NCBI GenBank assembly: GCA_963556495.2
Contig: OY747703.1
Location: 32,938,296-33,002,295 of the forward strand
Reading direction: 5' to 3'
From: Valencia hispanica
Taxonomy: Eukaryota > Chordata > Actinopteri > Cyprinodontiformes > Valenciidae
Length of the DNA: 64,000 nucleotides
Shown piece after piece: positions 35,701 to 43,560 of the stretch. A program made the translations under genes and the position numbers. Position 1 is the stretch's first letter, and each line of letters begins with the position of its first letter. The notes beneath the pieces were generated by a model, which was not told where the DNA came from, did no database searches, and saw only the letters and a program-made list of their open reading frames with translations.

Positions 35701-36244
35701 AACAGTTTTCATGATCACAAAACACTGTGAAAATAAAAATTTATTTTTTTGTTACCTTTGGATAAAAACTTCCTGCAAATCCAGTCAGAGCAAACCAAAC
35801 ATTGTGTTGTGATGAGGTCTTTCTTAGTATGCATTTTGAGCCTCAAAGGTAGCATGTGTTGCTCTACAAAATCCAGACACTTTTTTACATTGATCTAAAC
35901 ATTGTAACTATAGACGTTTAAAATGAAAATTGTGTGGGTACGCTGTTTTAAGTTTACTTTCTGTTTTTCAATCATTTCGGTTAATGTTCTTTAGCCTAAA
36001 TTCAAGCTAATATCACGCTTTAAAAAGTTGATGCATCAAAATCCGATTGAGGAAAAGTGTTTTTTGTTGTTTGAGTCTTTTGAAAGGCTGTTTTTTGCTC
36101 AGACATGTGCTCATCCAAATTAAGTAAAATGAAGGAAATTTGTGTGCTTAACCCTTATTTTCTCTCTCCTTTCAGCCTCATTTGGCTGTGGGAAGCAACG
36201 ACTACTACATGTCCATCTATTCAGCAGAGAAGAGGCTCAGATAA
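6882..36244 (+). CDS. rptor: Raptor (regulatory-associated protein of mTOR), C-terminal ten coding exons, spliced
   Basis: Raptor is the mTORC1 scaffold that binds TOS-motif substrates and the Rag GTPases at the lysosome; its C-terminal third is a seven-bladed WD40 propeller. Ten exons (6882-6987, 11124-11238, 11365-11489, 13551-13652, 31565-31671, 33103-33230, 34975-35061, 35138-35254, 35379-35508, 36176-36244) splice through GT-AG junctions with consistent phase and give 361 residues plus TAA. The translation begins [10 protein letters not shown] and ends AEKRLR. It is close to vertebrate Raptor throughout, for example [61 protein letters not shown] and [10 protein letters not shown]. Human Raptor has 1335 residues, so about 970 residues are encoded upstream of the window. 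I saw no internal stops or frameshifts. The 17.9-kb intron at 13653-31564 contains a candidate cassette exon listed separately. Identification is very secure. Confidence 0.96.
7330..8040 (+). mobile_element. decayed Tc1/mariner-like remnant (probable)
   Basis: Phrases such as ATGGACCCAAAAAAGAGATT, GGTTCCAAGAAAAAATAATA and TTGAATGGGCTCTGGCTGG, in that order, resemble a broken Tc1-type transposase with many stops. No termini were delimited. Confidence 0.4.
8041..8740. other. rptor intron with short homopolymers
   Basis: Contains an A run near 8391, CA-rich stretches near 8450-8480 and 8580, a C run near 8690 and a T run near 8702. No coding signal. Confidence 0.45.
8801..8887 (+). repeat. (GAGGA)n minisatellite
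   Basis: About seventeen tandem copies of the purine 5-mer GAGGA, nearly perfect. The flanking block AGTCGGCTTCCTCCTGAGAG is duplicated at 8743 and about 8784, suggesting local duplication. The minus-strand open frame made of [10 protein letters not shown] repeats is an artefact of this array. Confidence 0.95.
9325..9585 (-). mobile_element. tRNA-derived SINE-like repeat
   Basis: On the minus strand it reads GGTAACACTGTTGCCTTGCA then GCAAGGTCCAAGG, a degenerate tRNA-like promoter head. The body contains TGACTGTTAGGTTGATTAGT-type sequence and ends in GCCCTGTGATGGACTGCC. This pattern is shared by many fish interspersed repeats. Confidence 0.55.
10100..10790 (+). mobile_element. Tc1-like transposon remnant interrupted by a retroposon
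   Basis: It starts with GACCACTTCATTAGGTACAC, the terminal motif of a common fish Tc1 family. After an insertion it resumes at ATTTAGGCATCTAGACA and encodes [11 protein letters not shown] and SEKEKISS, matching the HTH region of that transposase. The frame is broken. Confidence 0.65.
10176..10586 (+). mobile_element. retroposon with CCCCATGGGGATT-type 3' tail
   Basis: GC-richer block inside the Tc1 remnant, ending CTGAATTTCCCCATGGGGAT then TATTAAAATATCTCTTATC. This is the 3' tail style of fish LINEs and SINEs. No open frame is conserved; the family is uncertain. Confidence 0.5.
11124..11238 (+). CDS. rptor: rptor coding exon b (WD40 start)
   Basis: The exon is 115 nt after TTATTACAG. It encodes [15 protein letters not shown] and the following [16 protein letters not shown]. 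The donor is GTCAGA. The split codon TG|T gives Cys, so the join reads DSICFWDW as in other vertebrates. Confidence 0.94.
11365..11489 (+). CDS. rptor: rptor coding exon c
   Basis: The exon is 125 nt, with acceptor CTACCAG and donor GTTTGA. It encodes [20 protein letters not shown] and then [21 protein letters not shown]40 blade sequence. The open frame that continues past the donor is intronic read-through. Confidence 0.94.
11490..13550. other. rptor intron c-d, no recognised gene
   Basis: AT-rich, about 2 kb. No exon-like unit and no clear transposon termini were seen. Confidence 0.5.
13551..13652 (+). CDS. rptor: rptor coding exon d (alternative donor possible)
   Basis: The exon is 102 nt after TTGTCCAG. 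It encodes [18 protein letters not shown] and then [12 protein letters not shown] plus one base. The donor giving the standard protein is GTCAGC at 13653. A second GT (GTAAAG) at 13677 lies exactly 24 nt downstream in the same phase and would add eight codons (GQPSSSTH in reading order). Confidence 0.93.
13653..13676 (+). other. rptor: possible 24-nt alternative extension of rptor exon d
   Basis: The sequence between the GTCAGC donor and a second GTAAAG is 24 nt, stop-free and in phase. Its use would add eight residues of Ser/Thr-rich sequence (GQPSSSTH in reading order) between TTR and the next exon. Confidence 0.35.
13677..14873. other. rptor intron with a perfect inverted repeat
   Basis: Non-coding. 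The only structure noticed is the 17-bp-arm hairpin at 14651-14694, listed separately. Confidence 0.45.
14651..14694. repeat. perfect 17-bp inverted repeat with 10-bp loop
   Basis: ATCAAACTGTGTTATAA (14651-14667) and its exact reverse complement (14678-14694) flank CCCTAGAGGT. It may be the remnant of a tiny palindromic MITE or a replication-derived palindrome. Confidence 0.9.
14874..15336. mobile_element. TTAA-flanked MITE (Kolobok/piggyBac-like)
   Basis: TTAA at 14870-14873 precedes AGCTGCTG, and CTGCAGCT precedes TTAA at 15337-15340. The terminal inverted repeat is short and imperfect. It is 463 bp with no open frame, GC-richer than its surroundings, and resembles the neighbour at 15993. 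Confidence 0.5.
15993..16489. mobile_element. TTAA-flanked MITE with TIR AGRGGCTAYATGCAA
   Basis: TTAA (15989-15992) then AGAGGCTATATGCAAC; at the other end TTGCATGTAGCCCCT then TTAA (16490-16493). The TTAA duplication points to the Kolobok or piggyBac superfamilies. It is 497 bp; the internal short frames have no known domain. Confidence 0.7.
16494..18555. other. rptor intron, (CT)n tract only
   Basis: No gene recognised. A (CT)n microsatellite lies at 17711-17778. The 178-codon frame at 18142-18678 runs into the Tc1 remnant and has no domain or codon bias. Confidence 0.45.
17711..17778 (+). repeat. (CT)n microsatellite
   Basis: About 27 uninterrupted CT units followed by CTCG variants. 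The RERERE frame on the minus strand is an artefact. Confidence 0.95.
18560..19718 (-). mobile_element. decayed Tc1-like transposon
   Basis: Both ends show related inverted ends (TTGCATTACAACCACA on the left, TGTGGTTGTATCCTGACAA on the right). Interior phrases AGGTCTGGACTTTGACCGGC, GTTATCCTCCTGGAAG, TGCCACCACCATGTGTCTCC and CTTGTTGGCCAAAAAA match the minus strand of a widespread fish Tc1 family. The transposase is heavily mutated. Confidence 0.8.
19719..20082. other. rptor intron before the cassette exon
   Basis: Unique-looking, moderately GC-rich sequence directly upstream of the candidate cassette exon. It holds the branchpoint-like CTAAC (20043-20047) and two C runs (20047-20053, 20056-20073). 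It may carry intronic splicing regulators. Confidence 0.45.
20083..20130 (+). CDS. rptor: candidate rptor cassette exon, 48 nt, in frame
   Basis: This short exon-like unit lies in the large intron between exons d and e. Upstream are CTAAC at 20043-20047, a run of 18 C at 20056-20073, TGC, and the acceptor CGCAG ending at 20082. Downstream is GGAG|GTGAGT. Its 48 nt keep phase 1 on both sides, matching both neighbours exactly, so inclusion yields [27 protein letters not shown] with no stop. The insert sits in a WD40 loop and carries RRVS, a basophilic-kinase (PKA/AKT-like) consensus. The UGC just upstream of the acceptor resembles the SRRM4 motif of neural short exons. Splice signals and phase are seen; actual use, tissue and function are inferred. 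Confidence 0.72.
20615..20699 (-). mobile_element. Rex3/RTE LINE 3'-end fragment
   Basis: The minus strand reads GAAGTCTGGGTCTCTTTGCT then GCTGCCCCCGCGACCCGACC and ends GGAAGAAAATGGATGGATGG. It is nearly identical to the 3' end of the element at 24509-26136. Confidence 0.85.
20700..22612. other. rptor intron, no recognised gene
   Basis: About 1.9 kb without clear repeat termini or exon-like units. Confidence 0.45.
22621..23022. mobile_element. hAT-type MITE with perfect 8-bp duplication
   Basis: Ends TAGGGATGCA and TGCATCCCTA are inverted repeats, flanked by GTTGTAAT at 22613-22620 and 23023-23030. The interior is rich in CCGATA/TATCGG motifs, as in common fish hAT MITEs. It is 402 bp and has no transposase. 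Confidence 0.9.
23641..24216. mobile_element. Harbinger-type MITE, TTA duplication
   Basis: TTA (23638-23640) and TTA (24217-24219) flank GGGGCTGTTTACATGACAAC at the left and a matching AAACAGCCCC at the right. Subterminal copies of GTTTACACGACAACG and its reverse (near 23705, 23783 and 24146) make the ends modular. It is 576 bp with no transposase. Confidence 0.8.
24468..24508 (+). repeat. 41-bp direct repeat, left copy (LINE target duplication)
   Basis: Identical to 26137-26177 over all 41 positions. It begins AGGTTGATCTATTTTC and ends CCTTAGCTTAAAG. It directly abuts the 5' end of the Rex3 element. Confidence 0.9.
24509..26136 (+). mobile_element. Rex3/RTE-type LINE, 5'-truncated, nearly intact RT
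   Basis: The element starts inside the ORF and keeps one frame to the natural end at 26118 (PPRPDPG), broken by a single TAA at 24832-24834. Reverse transcriptase motifs are [37 protein letters not shown] and the catalytic [11 protein letters not shown]. The C-terminus has [16 protein letters not shown] and [10 protein letters not shown]. The 3' end GGAAGAAAATGGATGG is the GATG-type tail described for fish Rex3. The endonuclease is lost, so it is not autonomous. The perfect 41-bp flanks suggest a young insertion. Confidence 0.9.
26137..26177 (+). repeat. 41-bp direct repeat, right copy
   Basis: Right flank of the Rex3 insertion, identical to 24468-24508. Confidence 0.9.
26197..29244. other. 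rptor intron, no recognised gene
   Basis: About 3 kb of AT-rich sequence. No exon-like unit, domain-bearing frame or delimited transposon was seen. Confidence 0.45.
29245..29575 (-). mobile_element. Tc1-like transposase N-terminal fragment
   Basis: The minus-strand frame starts [20 protein letters not shown] followed by [11 protein letters not shown], a helix-turn-helix pattern of Tc1 transposases. A block TCAAGAGGAGGTTGACAG is duplicated near 29297 and 29334. Fragment only. Confidence 0.6.
29585..30050 (+). mobile_element. Harbinger-associated SANT/Myb-like fragment (probable)
   Basis: [20 protein letters not shown] then [10 protein letters not shown] resembles the SANT/Myb-like DNA-binding protein of fish Harbinger elements (K-W-x-D-E-E-V-E-x-L-L). 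Stops follow at once. Upstream TTTTGCACTGTAGGAATC may be its end. The extent is uncertain. Confidence 0.45.
30051..31564. other. rptor intron before exon e, no recognised gene
   Basis: Non-coding sequence with T runs near 31150. Nothing else recognised. Confidence 0.45.
31565..31671 (+). CDS. rptor: rptor coding exon e
   Basis: The exon is 107 nt between TGTTTTAG and GTACTT, phase 1 in and phase 0 out. It encodes [20 protein letters not shown] followed by [16 protein letters not shown]. Confidence 0.94.
31860..32660 (+). repeat. 800-bp polypyrimidine tract (CTTT/CCTT-rich)
   Basis: The + strand is strongly C/T biased for about 800 bp, with TTCCTTCC, TTTCTT and TTGTCC words but no perfect unit. 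Overlapping open frames rich in Phe, Ser, Leu and Pro are products of this composition. It lies inside the rptor intron after exon e. Confidence 0.9.
32661..33102. other. rptor intron e-f remainder
   Basis: Short GGAT-type repeat near 32830. No other feature. Confidence 0.45.
33103..33230 (+). CDS. rptor: rptor coding exon f
   Basis: The exon is 128 nt after TGAATCAG, with donor GTGAGG. It encodes [18 protein letters not shown] and then [19 protein letters not shown], a WD40 blade. It ends in TG, completed to Cys by the next exon. Confidence 0.95.
33231..34160. other. rptor intron f-g, first part
   Basis: Non-coding. A C run lies near 33534. The open frame starting at 33855 extends into a Tc1 fragment and has no domain. 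Confidence 0.45.
34165..34690 (+). mobile_element. Tc1-like transposon fragment, internally deleted
   Basis: CATCAGACAGGTCAGGGAGA and GGGGAAGTTTAAAGCA, then a jump to AAATCCAGACTTAAATCTAA and AGAGAATCAGTGGCAAAGC, matching separated parts of the same Tc1 family as 18560-19718. The end shows AAGATTGTGGTTATAATGTG, the terminal repeat region. Confidence 0.7.
34975..35061 (+). CDS. rptor: rptor coding exon g
   Basis: The exon is 87 nt after TTCTGCAG, with donor GTAAAC. It encodes [19 protein letters not shown] followed by [10 protein letters not shown]. Confidence 0.94.
35138..35254 (+). CDS. rptor: rptor coding exon h
   Basis: The exon is 117 nt after TGTCCCAG, with donor GTGAGT. It encodes [19 protein letters not shown] then [20 protein letters not shown]. 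The intron before it is only 76 bp. Confidence 0.95.
35379..35508 (+). CDS. rptor: rptor coding exon i
   Basis: The exon is 130 nt after GGCTGCAG, with donor GTAAAA. It encodes [19 protein letters not shown] then [19 protein letters not shown] and AFHPHW, the last full blade. Confidence 0.95.
35509..36175. other. rptor last intron
   Basis: 667 bp, AT-rich, nothing recognised apart from splice sites. Confidence 0.6.
36176..36244 (+). CDS. rptor: rptor terminal coding exon with stop
   Basis: After CCTTTCAG the exon encodes [20 protein letters not shown] then LR and TAA at 36242-36244. This matches the conserved Raptor C-terminus. Confidence 0.95.
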   Translation, partial: PHLAVGSNDYYMSIYSAEKRLR

Positions 36245-36411
36245 CACACCAGCACAGCTCCTCTTCCCTTCCCATCCCACCTACACTCATGACTTCTGAC
36301 CCTGAGCCTCGAGCACTGGGATGTAAAGGATGTGTTTTGTTTTTGTACATATGCAATTCACCACCGTGAATGTTCAAGTGATGGCTGCTGACAAAAACTC
36401 TTGCTACAAAC

Positions 36412-36414
<3 letters not shown>

Positions 36415-36470
<56 letters not shown>
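36415..36470 (+). repeat. (TA)n microsatellite in rptor 3'UTR
   Basis: About 27 TA units, about 170 nt after the rptor stop. Confidence 0.95.
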
Positions 36471-36472
<2 letters not shown>

Positions 36473-38160
36473 TATATAAATAATATTATGATTGTTTATT
36501 CATACTCTTATTATGAGGCTAATGATTGTAGACTTGGCTGTGCTGAGGAGTCTGTGTGTATATAATTAGCAGAAGAAGAGGTTCTATTTTAAAGAAGTAC
36601 TACCCACGGATCCATGCAGATCCTCCTGGCTGCACAGCGAGCATCACTACCTGAATGAACTGTGACCCAACACCCACACAAGCCCACGGTGGGGTCACAC
36701 ACACTCTTGAAACAGAGTCACCGAAGCAGGACGCATGGACTGAACACCCCACCACTCGCCTGTGCTGGACCCTCGTGTTTATGACCATGTGTCAGAAGCA
36801 GATTCACTGCAAAGAGAAGCAGCTTTACTCCCCTGGGGTTTGAAAGGACTAACCCAGAAGTCATGGACTGTGTTTGTTGTTGTGTGGCAGATGTTATGAG
36901 GGATTATTTTTCAGTGATTGTGTTGTTATAGCACAGATGTGCCCCACGGTGGGCCCTCATTGCCCTGAAAGACACCTGACCCCCAGTGTGCCAAACATAA
37001 CCAGAATCGTCCACTTCATCATTGTGGCTGTAAAGATTGGATTTTGTTTTGTTTATTTATCTGTTTTAATTGATTGAAATTCTGCATCGTCCCCCAGAGA
37101 ATGCAACAGCACCCACCTGGAGGTTGATTGGCTTGCTTACCTGGTTGCCACGCATAGCAATAAGGCTGCTCCCGCTGCAGCTCAGCAATACAAATACACT
37201 CATTTTTAGTTCGCACCTCTCTAATAGTTTTCTTTTTCATCAACAGAGCATCGGACAGGCGTGTTTTACCCCACCTGCTTCCATCAATGACAGGAAGGAA
37301 AGCAGATGTTCTTTCCCTGTCATTGTCTAAACTCATCTGAAGAGACCTAAAACAAGCTTTGCATAAGTACGCTGTTTCTGAAATGCCACCTTCTCTTCTT
37401 ATCCTGGCAGGATTTTAAATTTATTTATTTATTTTTTTGAGCTCCAGCTTCCTTTATGATCATGTGTTGGAGAGCTGGTGGTGTGTTTCATGTTTATCTC
37501 CACATCTGTCTGTGCTTTAGTCAGCACCCTTGATTTCACTCAGGAATCTAAAGAACCCACCTCAAACAGCTGATCTCAGAGCAGTGAGGATGCTCAGGTT
37601 AGTCACATGTTATGGAGATGAGTGTCACTGTGGTGCATTTAGGTTAAAGCACTGAGGTTCGTTTTTTCTGTGCGTGCCCTATCACCAACAACGTGCCTCT
37701 TCCCCAGGGCAGCTTTGCCTTCTTAGCTTCTTTTTTAAAAATTACTTCTTTTGTTTCTGTTCTTGTAATTTATGTTTTTAAGTGCTTCCTTTTGCATCTT
37801 GTTTGCCTTGGCCTCAGTTTTTCTCCTGCGCTACCCTGGCTACTCCTGCATCACATGACTGCAAATTTGCCATTTTCTTCAAAGGACACCATTAGGAGCC
37901 AGTGGTCCCATTCAACACTCAAATCGACTGCATTGTACCGCTTCAGCGCTTTTTGGTTTACTTCAGCAGGCATTAACAGACCAGAACCACATTCATCTCT
38001 AATTATCCTGCTTTGAGTTTTAAGATTTTAGACTTTGGGGGGGAGAGAGAGACTTTAACACAGTAGTAAAAAACTAAAAGTGAAAACAATCAGGTTTGTC
38101 TCTGTGACTGTAGACGCCTTTACTGACTGTGGTTTATAAGACGAGAGATAAAATCCATGA

Positions 38161-38166
38161 AATAAA
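38161..38166 (+). promoter_or_regulatory. rptor: candidate rptor poly(A) signal AATAAA
   Basis: Canonical AATAAA, followed within 30-50 nt by T/G-containing sequence. It is the first canonical hexamer noticed after the rptor stop. Transcript data would be needed to confirm use. Confidence 0.5.
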
Positions 38167-38189
38167 CCAAATACAACACCTGACATGTT

Positions 38190-38695
38190 TCTGAATAATG
38201 TCTCTGATTATGATGTACTTTGCTAATGTTCTGAAGGTTTAACTTCTTATTACTGTAAGACACGCTAGCAGTAGCTTTTAGAATAGTCCTTATAGGTTAT
38301 TAGTTAAACGTTTGAAAATATTATTTGGTGCAAATATTTTACATGGTATTTTTAAACTTATCAAATTACTTTGATAAATGAAGTATGAATCTGTTCTTTA
38401 CATGCCTTCAGTTCAGTTTTCATATCAATTAATTTCATAATGAAAAGTCAATTTATGTTAGGGATTCACTTTAAAAAGAGAAGCCCATGTATAGACTTAT
38501 TACACAAAGTGGTATGTTTAATATGTTTGTTTCTGTTTCAATGATTATGACCTAGAGCTGATGGAAGCCCAAAAGTCAGTTGCTAAGGCAATTAGTCTTA
38601 GCAGCTGATTAGACAATCATTTTTACAGTAATGTTAAGATACTAAAATAAATATCCGCATAAGACTATTCTGTACTTGGATAGGGCTTTTACATG
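38190..38695. other. intergenic, rptor to Tc1 element
   Basis: AT-rich, no recognised feature. Confidence 0.45.
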
Positions 38696-39982
38696 CACTG
38701 CTCAAAAAAATAAAGGGAACACTTAACACAATGTAACTCCAAGTCAATCACACTTCTGTGACATCAAACTGTCCACTTAGGAAGCAACACTGATCGACAA
38801 TCAATTTGACATGCTGCTGTGCAAATGGAATAGACAACAGGTGGAAATTATAGGCAATTAGCAAGACACCCCCAATAAAGGAGTGGTTGTGCAGGTGGTG
38901 ACAACAGACCACTTCTCAGTTCCTATGATTTCTAGCTTATTTTTTGGTCGCGTTTGAATGCTGATAGTGCTTTCGCTCTAGTGGTAGCATGAGACGGAGT
39001 CTACAACCCGCACAAATGGCTCTGGAAGTATAGCTCATCCAGGACAGCACATCAATGCGAGCTGTGGTAAGAAGGTTTGCTGTGTCAGCGTAGTGTCCAG
39101 AGCATGGAGGCGTTGCCAGGAGACATGGAGGAGACCGTAGGTGGGCAACAACCCAGGAGCAGGACATCTACCTCCGTCATTGTGCAAGGAACTGACTTGA
39201 CAGAGTCTGGAGACGCCATGGAGAACGTTCTGCCTGCAACATCTTCCAGCATGATCGGTATGGCAGTGGGTCAGTATTGGTGTGGGGTGGCAGTTCTTTA
39301 GGGGGCCGCACAGCCCTCCATGTGCTCACCAGAGGTAGCCTGACTGCCATTAGGTACTGAGATGAGATCCTCAAACTCCTTGTGAGACCAGAAGCTGGTG
39401 TGGTTGGCCCTGGGTTCCTCCCAATGCAAGACAATGGTAGACCTCATGTGGCTGGAGTGTGTCAGCAGTTCCTGCAAGAGGAAGGCATTGATGCTATGGA
39501 CAGGCCCGCCCGTCCCCGGACCTGAATGCAATTGAGCACATCTGGGACATCATATTTCGCTCCATCCACATAACGCCACGTTGTACCACAGACTGTCCAG
39601 GAGTTGGTGGATGCTTTAGTCCAGGTCTGGGAGGAGATCCCTCAGGAGACCATCCGCAACATCATCAGAGCATATCCAGGCGTTGTAGGGAGGTCATACA
39701 GGCACATGGAGGCCACACACACTACGAGCCTCATTTTGACTTGATTTAAGGACATTACAACAAAGATGGATCGGCCTGTAGTGAATTTCCCCCCTTTAAT
39801 TTTGAGTGTGACTCCAAATCTAGACTTCCATGGGTTGATAAATATGATTTACGTTGATAATTTTGTGTGATTTTGTTGTCAGCACATTCAACTATGTAAA
39901 GAACAAAGTGTTCAATTAGCATATTTCATTCCTTCAGATCTGGGATGTTATTTTAGTGTTCCCTTTATTTTTTTGAGTAGGG
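38696..39982 (+). mobile_element. Tc1-like transposon, both ends present, internally deleted
   Basis: Left end CACTGCTCAAAAAAATAAAG then GGAACACT; right end AGTGTTCCCTTTATTTTTTT then GAGTAG is its inverse. Between them are recognisable transposase pieces: HTH region MRRSLQPAQMA, then after a deletion near 39185 LGGRTALHVLTRGSLTAIRY, GFLPMQDNGRPHVAGVCQQF and FLQEEGIDAMD. Frameshifts and stops make it inactive. Confidence 0.88.
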
Positions 39983-39984
39983 TA

Positions 39985-41505
39985 TATTTCTGCATCAATG
40001 CAGTATGTCATGGAGGCAATTAACCTCCACTGATTCTCCATGGTTATTACTGTAGGTCAGGCCAGTCCGCTGGCCAGTCAAGTACAGTGAAGCAGGTATT
40101 AGTACTTCAGCAGTGTGGGAAGAAAATGAAATCAGCATTTCTATAAAGCTAGTCAGCAAAGGGAGGGATGAAGTGCTCTTAAAATGCTTCTGGTAGATGG
40201 ATGTGCTGACCTTGTACATGATAAAATGCTGACATGGCTGCCAAAATTCTTTCACTGGAAGCTTCACGCTGTACTTTAAGCAGTATGGATTCTATGCCTC
40301 TTCACTCTTCCTGCAGACTCTGGAACCTTGATTCCCATATTAAATGAAAATGTTCTTTCATTTGAAAAGGTGACTTTGTATCTATTAGTCCAAGAGTCAG
40401 TCCAATCTTTTCTTCTCCTTTTCCCAGGTGAGACGCTCTTAACTCCAGCCTCAGTCCACTCCATCTGAAGCCACCCCCACCTCCAAACTCTCTAATGGGC
40501 TTTACTTCAGAATCCTCTTTAGGATTTGGTCATCCCTCGAACATTTTCTTCTACCAAGTTTTTTTCCTTCCACTCAACTTTCCATTAATACAGACCAAAA
40601 ACAAATAATTACAGAATTTTTAAAACATGACAAGTTGGGAAAATTCAGTGTGTAAAGCAGTTATGCTTGCCCAGAGAGTTGCTTTCTTGATCTTTTAAAA
40701 ACGTTTTGAATTGACCTAAAGAAATCAAACGTGTAATCTTTATTACTTTTGAAAGTTATTCCACAAAGATGGACCAAACAATTGAATAGCTTTTTTTACC
40801 CAGTTCAGTTCAGATTTTAGGGATTGACATTAGGAGGGCACCACTAGAACACAAACCCTGACAGTTTTGACCATTTTGCAGATACACACCCAGATAAGGA
40901 GTCAGATCAAGAAGACACATATATCTTACTAATTATCAAATTGATTTAATAACTTATTTGATAACTGCATTTACTTGATGCCTGGACAAAAAAAATAACA
41001 AAAAAAGAGTTTACCATAATAGGCATTTCTGACTTGAAGACAAGCTCCTGCACATTTTTGATAATGTAAAGAAAAGTGTTTGGCTCTCACCAAATGACTG
41101 CTGGAGATGCCAGGCTCCGTTCCACAGACTATATGCATAGTAAGGGCATAGAAAGTGAGCTTTAAAAGGGTGATGGAGGAAATGCTTAAAAGGCAAAGAT
41201 AAAAAGTTACTAAAATATAGAAAATGAAATTATTTTACAAAGTTTAACTTTTACTGACAATACAGGAGGAGCAGGCCGCCATCTTTTGGGTCAAAGGTAA
41301 GATACTGCTGCACTCTTCTCAGGCTGTGATCAGAGTACAAGGGTCACTGAGAGGGGGTCAAAGATTTGTTTCTATTATAGAATAAAGTTGAAATATTTGA
41401 TTAAATGAAAATTTGATTTCAAGAATAAAGTCAAAGTTGTGAAGCGCAACTTCAGTTTTGTGATTAGTCTAAATATTGAGAAAAAATTGGAAATATCTTA
41501 AGGCA
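39985..41505. other. intergenic, no recognised gene
   Basis: About 1.5 kb without domains, splice-flanked units or delimited repeats. Confidence 0.45.
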
Positions 41506-43010
41506 AGGCAATTTTATTTGTATAGCACACTTTCAACAAGGTAATTCAAGGTGCTTTACATAATTAAGGGGGAAAATAAAAATAGCAGTAAAACACAAAG
41601 TATATAAAGTAAAAACAGCAATAAAGCAAGAAGCATACACAGATACATCAAGGCATTACAAAGCATATGAAGTAAAAACAGCAAGAAGCACACACAAAAC
41701 ATAACATTATTAAAAGGCAGCTCTTAACAGATACGTTTTTTAGTTGTGATTTAAAAGAACTCGGTGTTTCAGCAGATTTGCAGTTTTCTGCAAGTTTGTT
41801 CCAGATTAGAGGAGCATAGAAACTGAAAGCTGCTTCTCCATGTTTTGTTCTAATTCTAGGGATGTTGAGTAGACTGGAATTAGAGGACCTGAGTGGTCTG
41901 GGGTTTTAGTGAAGTAACAGTAGATCTTACTTTGGTGCTAAGCCATTCAATTATTTATAAACTAGTAAAAGTATTTTGAAGTCTATTCTCTGAGCTACAG
42001 GGAGCCAGTGTAAGGACTGTATAACTGGGGTGATGTGCTCTACTTTCCTGGTTCTAGCGAGGAACACGAGCAGCAGCGTTCTGGATCAGCTGCAGCTGTC
42101 TGACTTTTTAGGCAGACCTGTGAGGACACTGTTGCAGTAATCAATCCGACTAAAGATAAACACATGGATGAGTTTTTCGAGGTCCTGTTGCGACATCAGT
42201 CCTTTAATCCTAGAAATGTTCTTCAGGTGATAGAAGGCTGACCTTGTTATTGACCTTTATGTGACCCTGGAGGTTCAGGTCTGAGTCCATTACTACACCT
42301 AGATTTCGGGCCTGATCAGTAGTTTCTAGCTGTATTAACTGAAGCTGTGTGTTGACTCTTGATTGTTACTCTTTAGGTCCAAAAGTAATTAGTTCTGTTT
42401 TGTTTTTGTTCTGCGGGAGAAAGTTATGGAACATCCATCCATTGATTTGCTCGATCCATTTACTTAGGGTTTGAATGGGTTAAAAGTCACCTGGTGACAT
42501 CGTAATTTAGAACTGAGTATCATCTGCATAGTTATGATAGTTAATCTTATTGTTTGTTATAATCTGGGTTAGTGGGAGCATGTAGATATTAAATAAGAGT
42601 GGCACTAAGATGGAGCCCTGCGGGGAACCCCACATGTGATTTCTATTCGTTCTGATGAAAACTTTCCTATTGAAACAAAGAAGTCCCTGTTCTTTAGGTA
42701 AGAATCAAACCAGCCAAGTACTTTACCAGAGAGTCCGACCCAGCTCTCTAGTCATTCTAATAATATATAATGATCAACAGTGTCAAATATTGCACTGAGG
42801 TCCAACAGAACCAGCACTGTGGTTCTACCACAGTCTGTATTTATGCTGATGTCATTGAATACTTTGACGAGGCCAGTCTCAGTGCTGTGGTAAACAGACT
42901 GAAAAACATCAAAGCAGTTGATGAATGGAAGATTAGAAATTGGCCTGTAGTTCTGGAAGAAACATCCAGCAGAACCTGGCTCAGTATGAGTGGCCATCTG
43001 CCACGACTAA
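41506..43010 (-). mobile_element. L2-type LINE, 3' half with RT remnant
   Basis: On the minus strand: NYRPISNLPF, then [51 protein letters not shown] and the catalytic YADDTQF (near 42510-42540), then a 3'UTR ending TTGTATAGCACAC and AATAAAATTGCCTTGCC in reverse sense. This is the fish L2 (Maui-like) pattern. In-frame stops and a deletion in the RT make it dead. Confidence 0.82.
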
Positions 43011-43130
43011 CTGGGGGTTCGAGAAGACACAGAACAAAATAACTGATGTAAGAGAACGTTCTATATTAAAGAAAGTAAAAAGTTGATAGCACCACAAGGG
43101 GGATGTTCAGTTACTGACTGCTGGTAACTG

Positions 43131-43560
43131 TGCAGGGGCGGCTCTAGCAAAGTTTGCCCGGGGGCCAGGTAGGGCATTAACAGGAAAAGGGGGGCACAAA
43201 TGCATACTTTTCTTTCTTATTCCTATTTAAAATGTCTAGCTTTTAATAAATAATTATCTCAATCTTATAACCCATTGGATATAGTGGTCATAAATCCTTT
43301 ATCGTATATAGTAAATATTAAGTCTAATACAGTATATATCCTAGTAAGCTATAGTACTTTTTACTTTGGGAAGGTACCATCTGTGCAGTCTGCAATTCTG
43401 TCAAAGAAAGATTTAGAATCTATTTAATTGTTATAGAAAAATAATTCATTTTTTGTGCATTTGTTTTACACTTGCATTAAATTAAAGTCGTTCAAGCATC
43501 ATAGGGTGGGGGGTGGTTCTTTATTTTTTTTGCTGGGAGTTGGCAACCCTAATCTTCTCA
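43131..43560. mobile_element. hAT-like non-autonomous remnant (possible)
   Basis: Begins CAGGGGCGGCTCTAGCAAAG then GTTTGCCCGGGGGCCAGG, wording shared by a family of fish hAT MITEs. The right end is not clear. Confidence 0.35.

Larger units (their letters stand above)
36245..38185 (+). other. rptor: rptor 3'UTR (inferred)
   Basis: About 1.9 kb follows the rptor stop without any other recognisable gene. It includes a (TA)n tract at 36415-36470. The first clear AATAAA I see is at 38161-38166, so the transcript end is placed about 20 nt later. The length is reasonable for a vertebrate rptor mRNA but is inferred only from that signal. Confidence 0.55.

Noticed and set aside
39077..39531. Short frames in both strands
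   Set aside because: They belong to the deleted Tc1 transposase at 38696-39982.
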